Origin: Fistulifera solaris
Taxonomy: Eukaryota; Bacillariophyta; Bacillariophyceae; Naviculales; Stauroneidaceae
Direction: 5' to 3'
Length of the DNA stretch: 64,000 nucleotides
NCBI GenBank assembly: GCA_030295235.1
Contig: AP026143.1
Span: forward strand, 1 to 64,000
In this document: piece by piece, positions 10,436-21,240 of the stretch
How positions within the stretch are numbered: the first letter of the stretch is position 1
How the letters are laid out: the number at the start of each line of letters is the position of its first letter
Made by a program: the position numbers and the translations under genes
The notes under the pieces: generated by a model
The model's input: only the letters and a program-made list of their open reading frames with translations
Told to the model about the DNA's origin: nothing
Database searches by the model: none

Positions 10436-11758
10436 ATGACGATCCGCAGTATTGTAACCCAAGATTTTCGATTTATGCTTTCCCTGATCTCAGCGCTTTT
10501 GCTCCTGGTTATACATTCTTTGTCAATCGCTCGATACGTTGCACCAGAAGCTCCCTTGGACGACGTGACGATCTTTTCTTTAGAGACAATCCAGTCATTT
10601 TCCGCTGCATCAATTGCGCAGACGAGAGAAGGTTACGACTGTTCGAATATTTTCTTGTATATACCTCAGGGTTTCGAGGGAAGCGGAATAACGTCAAAGT
10701 TACAAAACTTTATTTTGGCATCACATGTGGCAGCTTCGTTCCATCGTGAAATTGTTGTGATTGATCCTGGATTAAAGGCCTCGTCAGAATCCTTAGGCTG
10801 CATTTCTAAAAGGAACAGAAATCAGTACGTCGATTTACTTGATTTACTTGAGATTCCATCGTCGACGGCCTGCAAGAAGGCATTGTGTACCAAGACATAC
10901 TTCGAATGGAAAGAAATCCTGGCCACAGCAAAATCGAACAATGAGCTCACTATTGTTACATGCTACAAGAAGGGCAATGGGCCACCGACATCGGTGATGG
11001 TTAGTGGCGGATTTGCTCTAAGAGACTTATACCCTGCTCCTCTTCACAACACTGCCAATCAAGTCGACTTCCCTCATTGGGTACCTCATTTAGGAGCAAC
11101 GCCACGACAGCTGGAATTCTTTAAGAACACTAGTAACACAGCTGAGGATCTGTGGATGGGCGTCGCTGGACTTATAGCACCCAAAATCCAGTGGCGATCT
11201 TCCGTTCGAAAGCACGTGGAAGAACTTGTCACCGAATTGCATCTTCCGCCGCGCTTCACTGCAATCCATGTTCGACGGGGTGATAAGTTGAACGGCGAAG
11301 CATACGAAATGGTGAAAGCTTATTGGGAATCTCGTGGCGGCAATCCGAACAAGATCAATTATTTGCCTCTAGAGGCTTACGTGGATCAACTAGACATTTT
11401 CCGCGATCCGTTGGACATTTACATAGCCACGGATGATCCTGAGACCGTCGGGAAAGAAATTGAACAGCTCGAAGCGACCAGCACCAAGTGGCAGTTCCAT
11501 ATTCTTTCCGGTCATCGTTCTCATCCAGGACACGTGTTACAAGAGAAGAATTGCACTGTGCGCTATGCCATGACGATGGACGCCCTGGTGGAGCTGGAAG
11601 TCCTTATCCGCGCGGACGTGTTTGTTGGCGAATTCAATTCGAATTGGGGCAAGTACATTCACACAATGAGGACAGATTTCACTGGGCCCTATCCAAAAGT
11701 TCGCGATTTCCGGTTTGCCATTGCTCTAGAAAGAGAGAATCAATATCTGGGACATTGA
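10436..11758 (+). CDS. FUT8-like (GT23-type) fucosyltransferase, type II membrane
   Basis: A 440-residue single-exon protein. I chose the ATG at 10436 because it starts a short basic tail followed by a strong hydrophobic anchor (residues ~12-32), as in type II Golgi enzymes; the open frame extends further upstream without signal. The catalytic half carries the HVRRGDK donor-binding motif (residues ~276-284), a YIATDDPE block (~330) and FVGEFNSNWGKYIHTM (~393-408). These match the motifs of alpha-1,6-fucosyltransferases, which use GDP-fucose. By analogy it acts in the Golgi on N-glycans, but the substrate cannot be read from sequence. Cysteines before the catalytic domain could form luminal disulphides. 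An AATAAA lies about 40 bp after the stop. Confidence 0.82.
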   Translation: MTIRSIVTQDFRFMLSLISALLLLVIHSLSIARYVAPEAPLDDVTIFSLETIQSFSAASIAQTREGYDCSNIFLYIPQGFEGSGITSKLQNFILASHVAASFHREIVVIDPGLKASSESLGCISKRNRNQYVDLLDLLEIPSSTACKKALCTKTYFEWKEILATAKSNNELTIVTCYKKGNGPPTSVMVSGGFALRDLYPAPLHNTANQVDFPHWVPHLGATPRQLEFFKNTSNTAEDLWMGVAGLIAPKIQWRSSVRKHVEELVTELHLPPRFTAIHVRRGDKLNGEAYEMVKAYWESRGGNPNKINYLPLEAYVDQLDIFRDPLDIYIATDDPETVGKEIEQLEATSTKWQFHILSGHRSHPGHVLQEKNCTVRYAMTMDALVELEVLIRADVFVGEFNSNWGKYIHTMRTDFTGPYPKVRDFRFAIALERENQYLGH

Positions 11759-12802
11759 TGATCGATGGTTGATTGTTGATGAATCATTTGGGGGGAATAA
11801 AAGCTTGTAAAGAGTAAAACTCATTGTTTTCTTTTGTAACTTCAGCTTTTCTAGAAATTCGTGCACAGAGACACTAACCGGCTGTAGCAACAGTCCATCG
11901 ACCAATGTCATGACAACGGAATGAACCGGTTCAAAGCAAGACGACCAAAATTTGCCCCATACGAGAAAAGAAAGTGCGGCTTCATAAAGAAGGACGAGCT
12001 CGTACACCGTGTAGCGTACACGGAGAATTAGGATTTCGAAAAATCTCAATTGACTTGCGCTTTCGCGTCAGTCAATCGAATTCCATCGGTCCCCATTTTT
12101 TCATCTTGTGATAACCGTTTCCAGGAGTGCCCCGAGATTGTCTGCCGCGAACGATTTCAAAATAATCGCCGACTTTTGAAAAGCTTGACTACGCGATCAT
12201 CAATGTGAATTCCACATGCCATCCATTTAGGAAAATACTACGTAGATAGACGCAGGTACATGCTCCTGTCACTTTCGTTCAGTAGATTGCTGTTTGCTGT
12301 TCGACAATGGGACATTCCGAAGAAATCATGCAAGCCATCTAAAATCAATAGGTCTTCACTGGATACGTAAATCCACCCCATTCCTTTCAGAAATAGAAAA
12401 CAATCATGACAGTAACGATTCTTAATCGATTAACCGGATGAATGCTTCACAAGCGTGTTCGACATCATTTCCAAGCGAGTGCTTCACTTATCTTAAATTA
12501 TGTAGAAGCAGAAGGAGAAGGAGACGGAGAAGTGAAGAGTCAATATATGAATTGAAAGCATCGGTTTCTTTATTGCGCTACAAGTAAAAGCGGGGCTATG
12601 TGACTCTTGCCGGCTGACGTCACATGAGGTATTCATACAAGACTCGCTTGTGCAGTAGAACGTTTTACGGAGTATTCTTTTATCGCCGCAATGATCGATT
12701 GCTGAACATCATCGAGGGATTGAATGATTGTTACCAGCACAGTACCTGGTATTCTTTGTTGCGCTTGCCGTTTCTCCTTTCCTTTGTATCCTTGCTATAG
12801 CA
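11759..12802. other. Intergenic; CRE palindrome near its right end
   Basis: About 1 kb without a supported gene. ORFs here are short and featureless. The notable element is TGACGTCA at 12615-12622, listed separately. Confidence 0.4.
12615..12622. promoter_or_regulatory. CRE palindrome TGACGTCA
   Basis: A perfect 8-bp CRE-type bZIP palindrome 181 bp upstream of the Vti1-type SNARE start codon. Similar palindromes sit before other genes here (25743, 46320, 46410, 55175). Confidence 0.45.
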
Positions 12803-13614
12803 ATGAGTGGCTCTTATGAAGACTACGAACGGGTAAGAAATCAATGTTACGTGCGTGCGGCAAGTGAAATATTTTTTTCTAGCTCAAAGAGAATATTTAT
12901 TATTCGTGTTTGTTATATGTAACTTGTTCGCATCTCTTTGTTTTCTTTCACTTTACAGAAAGTGGTATTTAATCCTTTGTTTTCTTTCATTCTTTTGTTC
13001 TCTGGTACTAGGAATACAATGCCCATTTAGCCCGCATTCGCAGTTTCCTTGCGGGCACCCGCAATCGATCGACCTTGTCGGAATGCGATCGTCTCCTCCA
13101 AATGGCACAACAATGCGCGACGGCCATGAATGGTTTAGCGCAAGTGGAAGGAAATGCAATGCGGATTCGTGAAACGGCGGCGTTGACGCAACGGGATTTA
13201 GCGCCTCTCAAGAAAGAAATTCAGCGGGCCTTGCAAGCCACGGGACGAGACGAATTGATGGGGAGTGTCGAACTACAAAGCAGTCAAAATCATTATCATG
13301 ATGTGGAAGTACTTATAAGTAGTTCCGATGAAATGTTACGAGAATCACAAATGTTGTTGGCGGAGACGGAAGAAATTGGGACACGGACATTGCATCAAAT
13401 GGGACGGCAACGAGAGCAGTTGGAACATTCGCGAGATTCTTTGCAAGCGTTGCAAGAAACGGCGAATCAAGCCAAACGAATTTTGATGGATATGAGTCGG
13501 AGGGCCTTTCGCAGTCGACTGGCACTGCATGCTATGATTGGAATGTTGATTCTGGCCAATTTGTATGTATTGCGCTTGATCTATCAAAAGCATCATCCTT
13601 CGAAACAGCCATGA
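12803..13614 (+). CDS. Vti1-type Qb-SNARE
   Basis: Exon 1 (12803-12832, MSGSYEDYER) is joined in phase 0 across a 179-nt intron (GTAAGA at 12833, acceptor ending TACTAG at 13011) to exon 2 (13012-13614). The result is a 210-residue protein, close to the usual Vti1 length of about 215-220. The N-terminus (YEREYNAHLARIRSFL) fits the helical regulatory domain. The SNARE helix lies at about residues 115-180, with QREQLEHSRDSL around the central layer. A C-terminal transmembrane anchor (about 186-203) and a short basic tail follow. Vti1 proteins mediate fusion between Golgi, endosome and vacuole. A TGACGTCA element lies 181 bp before the ATG. Confidence 0.87.
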
Positions 13615-13717
13615 GCTCCGAAAAGTCTCTTTGACTGATTATGGTTGGATAGATCTTCAATGGTAGTATTAGTAATTTATTGTTTTTTCACGTCACTTTA
13701 CTAATAAGCTTTGCCAT

Positions 13718-16700
13718 TTACAAAACACCCACAAAGTAGCGTTGGTACCGATCGTACCAGTCCGTTCGCCAGTTTTCAATACTATCGTCGACCAAGCTGT
13801 GCACGTATTCACGACACGCCCGATCGTTGAGATCCAAGCGGAAGCGATCCCGCATTTCTTGAATGGCCAGGTCCGGTTGACCGCGGAAACACTTCAACTC
13901 TTCGTTGCCAATTTTCAACATTTCCACCAAGAGAATCAATTCCATGCAGTGTCGTCGGAGCGCAATGAAGGTTTTAACGCACAATTCACGGTACACTCGG
14001 AACAAGTGACTGTTGGGACCATCCAGTAGCTCGACGAATTCGCGTGTGAGCTTAAATGGGGCACTTTCGAAGCCCGCATTCTTACCGGGAGAACTCAAAA
14101 GAAGAAACCAAAATCAATGTGAATGAGGTGTCCACGGTTGGTCAAGAGAATGTTACCATTGTGACGGTCCTTGAGTTGTAACACGAAACAAACAATGCTG
14201 TAGGCAGCGAGACTTTCGACAAAATTGGCTTTGGCATCGGCTAGCTCCTCGGGCTCGGTGAAATGCGAATGGAAGAACCCACGAAGGCTAGTGTAGCGCG
14301 AATCGTTCTTTTTTAAGGAATCCAAGCTGATCGTGTCGGGAATCGCCTCAATAATACCACCATTTTCAGTCAACGCCAGAATTTCGTAATTGTACAACCA
14401 AACAGATACTTTTTCGCGGGCAAGAATAACTGCCATTTTGTAAATCAGCTGCGCTGCTAATTGCTCCTGTCGTAAGTCATCGTTTGACTTTACTAGCACC
14501 GGTAATAACCTCCATCCTGGATGTGATCCGTACGCAGATGAGTCTCGTATACGTTTCTCTTTGGCCTTCCAGTCTTCACGAAAGACTACCGGTGGGCCAC
14601 TAGCTGACTTGTCGGTTGATTTGGAATTTGATTTCGTTTCGTGGTTATTCGCCACCGAAGAGAGACCAGATGTGTTGATTTTTTCCACTTCGGACGAGTC
14701 GGATCCATACCGGAGTCGACCTTGTTCCAATCGGTCAAAATCTGTTTCAATCCGACGCTTAAAGCCGGCCAGTGTCGTGTTATCCGTTTTTTCTCCTTTT
14801 TCTTCGGATTCGTGACCCTGAGGGGAGGACCATTGTCCCATGGAAATAATCGATGCCCCGCTATCACTACGAGAAAAACTACGGTTGTTTTTGGGACCCG
14901 TCACATGGTTATCCCGTATCGAGGCTGGTTCTTCGACAACAGTCGCGGCATTCTGGGGTGACCCATTGAGTGAGTAATGTCTGACGAACGGCTCATTCAA
15001 ATATTGCGCTTCTTCCGAGAATGTTCGATCTCTATATAACTGCAGTTGATCTTGAACCACCTGTACATTGCTTTGCACGGTTGCGCTAACTTTGTGCAGA
15101 AACGGGGACCGTCGGTGTGGATTTCGTTTTGTATTGCGCCAAGCTTCCACCAACTGAAAAAAATTGAGGCAATGTACTTGCTTATAAATATCAATCAGAA
15201 CTACCACTTGCACGCTTACCTCGGCCTCAGTCCAATCTTCAGAAGAATGCACTCTACTAATGGGTGTACCAGAAACGTCCTCACGGCGCTGCACACGGGC
15301 CAACAAATTACCCCATGGAAGACGTCGACCGTTCTCTCTTCTTCGTTTATGGATATCGTAATCAATGACTTCGAGACAGACGATACAAGGAACGCGTTCC
15401 TTCGTACTCAAGGCCAACGATTCCGAGGCCACAATCCTCCATACACAATGTCGGTGCTGTCCCAACGGAACATAAATCATGTTGGATGGTAACAGATCGC
15501 ATTCCAACTGCTGCAGCCGCTCTCGCAAAACAGTCTTTCGATTTTCACGGGGAACTCCGAACAACTCATCCGCAATCAGTAACAATGAATCCATGAAATG
15601 AATTGTTCGGTCAAACGCATCGTTGGATGAGTGTACGAGTTCCGTGACCGGCGTAAATCCATGCCTCCGCGGGGCTGCGAGGGTTTGGTAATGACGTAGG
15701 GAAGGCTCATTCGTCGGAGGTCGTCGCGGAATCAAATCACGGTTTGCAGCTTCTTCTATAGAAGCAGCCGACCGCCCCGGAACGAAATCACGTGCCATCA
15801 TACCACCATCCATGGAGCTTTTCTGCCAACGACAGGGAATCCTGTCGCGCGATTTCCGGAAACGTTTCGTCGTGCGCATGTTCCATATCGTAAGCCGCCG
15901 TATTTCCACCTTCTTTCACACGTTCTAATAATCGTTCAATCATCTGCAACTCTTCAGGTAGAAGTTGTTTGCCATTCGGTGCCGCAACTTTTCGCGTTGG
16001 ATTACAATCCTGTAAATAATAGGATGGCGATGATGGCTCATCGAGATACGGTGGCGAGGATGGAGAATGCTTTAACCGATTTTCACTGTTACTCCGAGAC
16101 GGCAATCGTGGTCGCGCTGGAGCTTGAAGACACCAAGCACGTAAAAACCAAAAGCAGCGATGCGCGAATTCCAAGTGCGTTGAGCACTTCTCCAAGATCC
16201 AAGTCTCCAACTGTGGCGATGAATACAATGCCCCGTGCAACAAAAACGACAATAACTGGGGAACAAAAAGGTTAAAGCGGCCCCATCATCTTTTTCAAAA
16301 ATGGCATCGAGTTTGCCGTTACTCAAAACGTCCTCGTAGGCAAATAACAACAACATGACACGGAATGGCGTCAAGGTCGTCTCTTTGTTGCTCGTATTGT
16401 TCGAGTGTTCCGAGTTTGCTATAATACGTGCCGTAAAATCATCCAAGCGTGCCGTCCATTCTGTTTTGGCTCGTCTCAACCGTGTGCGCACTTCTCCAAC
16501 AAAATCGTTCATTGCATGCATCAAATCATTGTCATCGGAAAGATGCAGTTCCATCCCCGGCCCCGTTCGCAGTGTATAATACAAGGAAGGCCGATGTTGT
16601 GCTTCTCGCAACGGCCAATAATATTGCGGCGCCGAACTGCGAACATGCCAAAACATGACAACATGACACGCCGTCGAAACCAGCGTCGCAATTAATACCC

Positions 16701-16995
16701 ACCAAACCCGTCGTAATTCGTGCAAATGATCGATGCTGTCACTCCCACCCATCGGATGAAACGGTAATATCGCTTCTAAAGAAGCTGGATTCGTAAAACA
16801 CAATAACAGCATGTGCATTATGACGGCCGATAACGTGCCGGCGTACAATACAGGATACCATGACGAACAGCGAATTGCCGTGCCCGTATACGAATGAAAC
16901 AACAGCGGCAGACACAGCAATGCTATCCGTGTGTAAGCGAGAAGTATCAGATAATAAATATGATACACCGCTGTAATCAAAAGGAGAAGAAGCAT
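13718..16995 (-). CDS. Phosphatidylinositol 4-kinase with N-terminal membrane domain
   Basis: About 1,070 codons after removing one 66-nt intron (15154-15219, GTAAGC...TTTCAG). Order: four or so hydrophobic helices (codons ~1-125), a helical lipid-kinase-unique region (about 16350-16130, PQLLSFLLHGALYSS), a low-complexity linker, a second conserved block (LPSNMIYVPLG near 15480) and the C-terminal kinase domain. The last has VKSNDDLRQEQ, the catalytic loop LKDRHNGN and the DFG motif in HIDFGF (near 14110-14160). It should phosphorylate PI to PI4P on Golgi/endosomal membranes. Three single-base frame changes lie at 16258-16261, 15819-15822 and about 14097-14107. Correcting them gives an exact codon count, pointing to assembly error. 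The membrane helices and the start of the kinase-unique region share one unbroken frame. The first exon is uncertain, as a TTTTGATTACAG acceptor overlaps the first ATG. Confidence 0.82.
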
Positions 16996-18263
16996 GAGAA
17001 GGAAGAAGATTCATGCGCATTCAACACAAGTTTCTCAACGCACCGCGATCATCTTCGCTACTAAAATATTCGTGCCTTCTGATCTGATGTAACCAGAGTA
17101 TTGATGCATCGGATAAGAAAGCCGTCAAGGCAGGTAATAAAAATGGCATTATAATGAACAAGAACGAGAGAAAGGAATGCAAAAGTCATTTGTCTCGCAT
17201 CATGGTGTTTTTTCGTTTTTAAGTTTTTCGTCACGTTTCGGAGGCGGCAAGGACGCGACGACCTCGTCCGCATCCACGAACCAGCCCGTCCGGGACGCCG
17301 GCGTGTCCGTTGAGAGTGAGTAACTACATTTTATGTGACACCGGCTCTCCCAGAACTATGTAGGAAAACTGCAACAAGTACACACAATACGATAGACATT
17401 ATCCGTTGGTTCTACGCCCGCCAAGAACGGCGGGTCGGCGGCGGTTGCCATAGGCAAGGTTATGAATCTAAATAATGGACATTTAGATTCATAGCCATGG
17501 CGAGCTCTTTAATCAAAGACTAATTTTCTTGTTAGGTCGCGTCGATGCTCCATTCGACTGTTTCAATATTTTCATGGCGGGTAACATGATTGTATCTCCC
17601 TTTATAATATTTACTCTCCAGCGCTTGATGTTCCAAAGTCAGCAGTTTTCTTTCCTTTCAAATGAAAATATAGACTTGCCGGTTGAAATAACAGTGAGAG
17701 AGAGCATAGAAAGCATGCATCGCCCTTTGCCTCCTGCCTTTTCAGTTAAGGCGATCGACCGCCCTAATGATGATTCACGTTTCTTCGCGATTGAAAAACC
17801 CTCTCTAGAGAGGCGCGGCGCGGCGCACAGCGAGAAGCGGCTAAAGAAGCTAAACGCGAAACAAGTCCCTGGCGCATAACAATTAGTTGCTATACCAGAA
17901 AAAGTACCAGAACGTGACGCGTGACAACTCGTGAAAACCATTTTCTCTTTCTACTTATGCCAAACGAAGAAAGCGCCATCCAAAAGACCACACGACACTT
18001 TCGTCTATAGGCAGATAAAGTGAGAGTCTGACGACATTGCGAAATACTTATACATGCTTCAGTCACGTGTATCTTGACGGATAAATAGATCAACCAGTGA
18101 GATGACGAAGAACTCACACGTTTGCGCGTTGTTGCGTTCGTCTCTATCGTTCCATGAGCGATGGTAAAGAGCGAAAAGATCATAATATACTTCAATTCTC
18201 GATCTTCTTTGCTGAGTGTCATTATCTTTGTTGCACGTGTGATCCCTGTTACAACGCAATGCA
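16996..18263. other. Intergenic with two short hairpins
   Basis: About 1.27 kb. It contains a GC-rich hairpin (CCCGCC/GGCGGG, 17417-17434) and an AT-rich 13-bp hairpin (17461-17493). Open frames at 17529-17879 and elsewhere show no recognisable domain. Confidence 0.4.
17461..17493. repeat. Perfect 13-bp inverted repeat (hairpin)
   Basis: TATGAATCTAAAT at 17461-17473 is mirrored exactly by ATTTAGATTCATA at 17481-17493 with a 7-base loop. Partly matching bases extend outward. It may be a regulatory palindrome or the remnant of a tiny foldback element. Confidence 0.6.
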
Positions 18264-19156
18264 ATGACAAGTCATTATTTCCCTCAACAATTACGACACG
18301 CCATCGAGATTGGATCGATCCCCGAAATGGAGGTGATTCAAGTGAAAAACTGGAATCAAGCGGATGGCAGCGGATCGACGCCTCTTTCGATGGCTTGCCG
18401 CTTTGGGCATTTGCATGTTGTCGAGTTTCTGGTCAATCAACATCGCGTCGTCTTAAATGTCTTCGATGTGTGTAAAAAGACGCCCTTGCATGTAGCGAGT
18501 GATCAAGGACACGCGGGTATTGTGGCCTTTTGTTGCAAGCTGGAGCTTCACAGGATATGTGCAATTCACAAGGCGAGACGCCTCTGGTCGCGGCATGCTC
18601 AAAGGGGCATTTGTCTGTTGTGAAACTCCTTCTGCAGCAAGCCAGCGACGAACAAGTGCAAAAAGCCCTCTCAGCGGCATGCTTTAGTTGGAAATCTGGA
18701 TGCATCCATGTCGTTCAGCATATACTCGACCAACGCCATTCGCAGCCCTTACTCAACACCGCCGACGGCCATGGTCGAACGCCGTTATTACAAGTACTGC
18801 GGGCGTGGAAATACTCGAAAGACAACAAGGTGCGCGAAGAAAAGACCGAACTGATGAAATATCTTGTCACCATGGGTGCTACTGTCAATGCCGACACATT
18901 TTTGTATGCCACCAGCTCGGAAAATCAATCCGCCGTTTATTGGATGGTTCGGCATCATCCGGAACTCTGGCAGCCCCTGCGGAGCCTCTTGGGAAACCCC
19001 ACTCCCCGAGGCTGCGAAGACATTGCACGAAGAAAGTCTTCGGAAGAATCATCTCGATGGACTGCTATTTTGAAGAGAGACTCGTTCGACATGTCGCCTT
19101 CTTACCATAGAAGAAGAGGAAGAAGGGGCACTATGAACAATCCGATTGTTCCGTAG
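18264..19156 (+). CDS. Ankyrin-repeat protein
   Basis: About 297 codons. Ankyrin repeats are plain: GSTPLSMACRFGHLHVVEFL (from ~18375), KTPLHVASDQGHAGIV (~18478) and GETPLVAACSKGHLSVVKLL (~18575), with weaker repeats beyond (HGRTPLLQVL near 18770). The C-terminus is charged and without a recognised domain. These are protein-binding scaffolds, so no specific partner can be inferred. The frame breaks once, between GIVA and LLLQAGAS at about 18526-18531. Adding one base at the CC/TTTT junction restores a canonical ankyrin helix and a whole number of codons. Confidence 0.78.
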
Positions 19157-19537
19157 TGTAGTAGGACGTTTCGAGGAGTGCTTTTCCAACGACCATTCCT
19201 TCGTAGTTTGGGGTAATTTTGCTTAATATATAATTTAGTTGGATTCAATTGATCGTGTACGTAAATTTCCTAGCTAGTTCTATGGATTTTGCGTACTGTA
19301 GTTGTTTGCGTTCTCTAGCCATTAAAAATTCAAAATTCGAAATAACGAAAGGAACCTGGAATTGTCTAGTCTTGGTGGTTCTTGACTCTAGGACCTCCGC
19401 TGTGGTCCGTCCGTTCTTGTTGTACTGTCTTGAGTCTTGAGTGCCGCTTCAAAACCAGACTACACACTAGCCTACACTAGATGCTGTTTCTCATAATGAA
19501 CAGCTGAGGAATCTGGTATTCAACTTCGTCCCGAAAC
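19157..19537. other. Intergenic before hAT-like insertion
   Basis: About 380 bp, AT-rich, with no gene seen. It ends in the left target duplication CCCGAAAC at 19530-19537. Confidence 0.35.
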
Positions 19538-20936
19538 CAGGCCTCTTTATTTTGGCTTTCGTGACCAAAATACCAAAATAGGTTATTTTGGTCATATTTT
19601 CAAAATTATTTTGGTTTATTTTAGCTTTGTACGTAGAACTACGTAGAAAATGTACCATGAAATCTCGTCACGTAATATTACGGGTGTTGCACAATCACAT
19701 CACTAATAAGAGCATCGCAAACCTCACAAATTCTAAAGCATGTCAAGGAGATTATCAAATTAGTTTCACTGTAAGATAGACTCCAAAGTAAAGTCTGTCA
19801 TAGAACTGGATTGACTGTCTGATTTACTTATTCTTTGAAGTCCAACAAGACAAACGCAGTTCCCGCCATCATCGTTGCAAAGCTACCATAATCCTTCAGA
19901 AGCTCCAATCCAAGGCCCGCACTTTGCAAGAAAATCTCAAACTTATCACTGATGAAGTCTCGGTTTGCATCACTGTGCAGTTGAATTCGAAAGAATGCAG
20001 GCATTTGGCTGCATGTCACCCAGGAGGAAACTGCTTCTCAAACTCCACGAACTGAAGAAGACTCAACTCGTGAATCTAACGCTGCCATTTTGGAATTTCA
20101 CAGTTGAAGATTTTTTCGCTTTAATCTTTTTTCCAAAACACGCCGGCTTTTCTTTCTTCGTCAAATTGTTTTATTCCTCATATGTATTCTGATGTAGGCC
20201 CTCAGCGTGACTAATCAACTAGCTACCGTGCCAATGTTAGAAGCGTCGCAGGTAAAAGCTTTTGCCATCCGTGCTTGCCCTTTAGGCCTTGGGCGACGGA
20301 CTCGGGCAACGGCTTATCGCGTCCACATTAGAGAGAGAATGTGCATGTCACACAGACAGTTTTGTTGCCCTCCATGGCTGTAACTTCAAGGGTGTACGCA
20401 TCCAACCACGACATTTGAAGCTATAGGATCCTTCTGCTTCTTCCTTTTCCGGAACAATCAACCTCATGGCGGAAGATCAATTCAAAACAACTTGGAGAAT
20501 AATGGCAGTCTCCCGGAAAATTTGGTGGGGAAAACTGAGCAAGCAGGCACGAGCACGCAAGCATCCTCCAATTTCAATCTCTTGATTTCACTTAAATCAT
20601 TGAAATTCCCTTCTAACAACGGTTGTGCTATGTTCAAATAGACAAATAGATCACACTCATTTTTGACGTGAGAAAGGGCGCGAAGGTCGAGTGATGTGAT
20701 GGATGCGGCACGCAAAGAACTGTGTCAAAACATTCAATCGCACAGAGACATTCGCGGTGCATTAAAAAGGATAGCAAATCAATTAAAACTATTTCGAAAA
20801 CAACATATGCGCTAAGCAGAAATAGTGGTCAATCACTTGACCAAAAAACCAAAATACCTTATTTTGGTCATATTTTCAAGACTATTTTGGCGAAAAAGCT
20901 ACTATTTTGGTATCTTGACCAAAATAAAGAGGCCTG
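19538..20936. mobile_element. Non-autonomous hAT-like DNA element with 8-bp TSD
   Basis: A 1,399-bp element bounded by inverted termini CAGGCCTCTTTATTTTGG (left 19538-19555; exact reverse complement at 20919-20936). An identical 8-bp direct repeat CCCGAAAC flanks it (19530-19537 and 20937-20944). Eight-base target duplications and CAG-starting termini are diagnostic of hAT elements. Subterminal regions carry repeated CCAAAATA motifs and a ~45-bp block around TTATTTTGGTCATATTTTCA that recurs in direct orientation at both ends, as expected for transposase binding sites. I find no transposase frame inside, so it would need a transposase supplied in trans. The perfect TSD suggests a fairly young insertion. 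Confidence 0.85.
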
Positions 20937-21240
20937 CCCGAAACGGGGTCACTCAACGAACGTCACAGCCAAATCAGTATACGACAGGAAGTAGGTTCCC
21001 CATCTGTTTCTCCTTTTCGCCTACGGTCGTTTCTCGACCGAACGGTTTCTTCGCTTTCTGCGGCAGTTCTTCGGTGAAGGAGAAGAAACGAGGAAAAACT
21101 TCGTCTTTCGCGGCAAAACCATTCTTCTCTTTTGACAGCTGTCACAAAAGCATCGCAACCCATCGGAAGTGAAAGATACAATTCGAGTTGTATCATAAAT
21201 TTCATTAAAAACTAAACAAGACTTCAATAACTATCAAAGC

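Noticed and set aside
11726-12049. 107-codon minus-strand ORF with hydrophobic stretches
   Set aside because: It overlaps the 3' end of the fucosyltransferase on the opposite strand and has no domain.
17529-17879. 116-codon plus-strand ORF
   Set aside because: No recognisable domain, biased composition at the end only, and no conserved start context. Not separable from chance.
18453-18705. Antisense ORFs across the ankyrin gene
   Set aside because: Shadows of the ankyrin frames.
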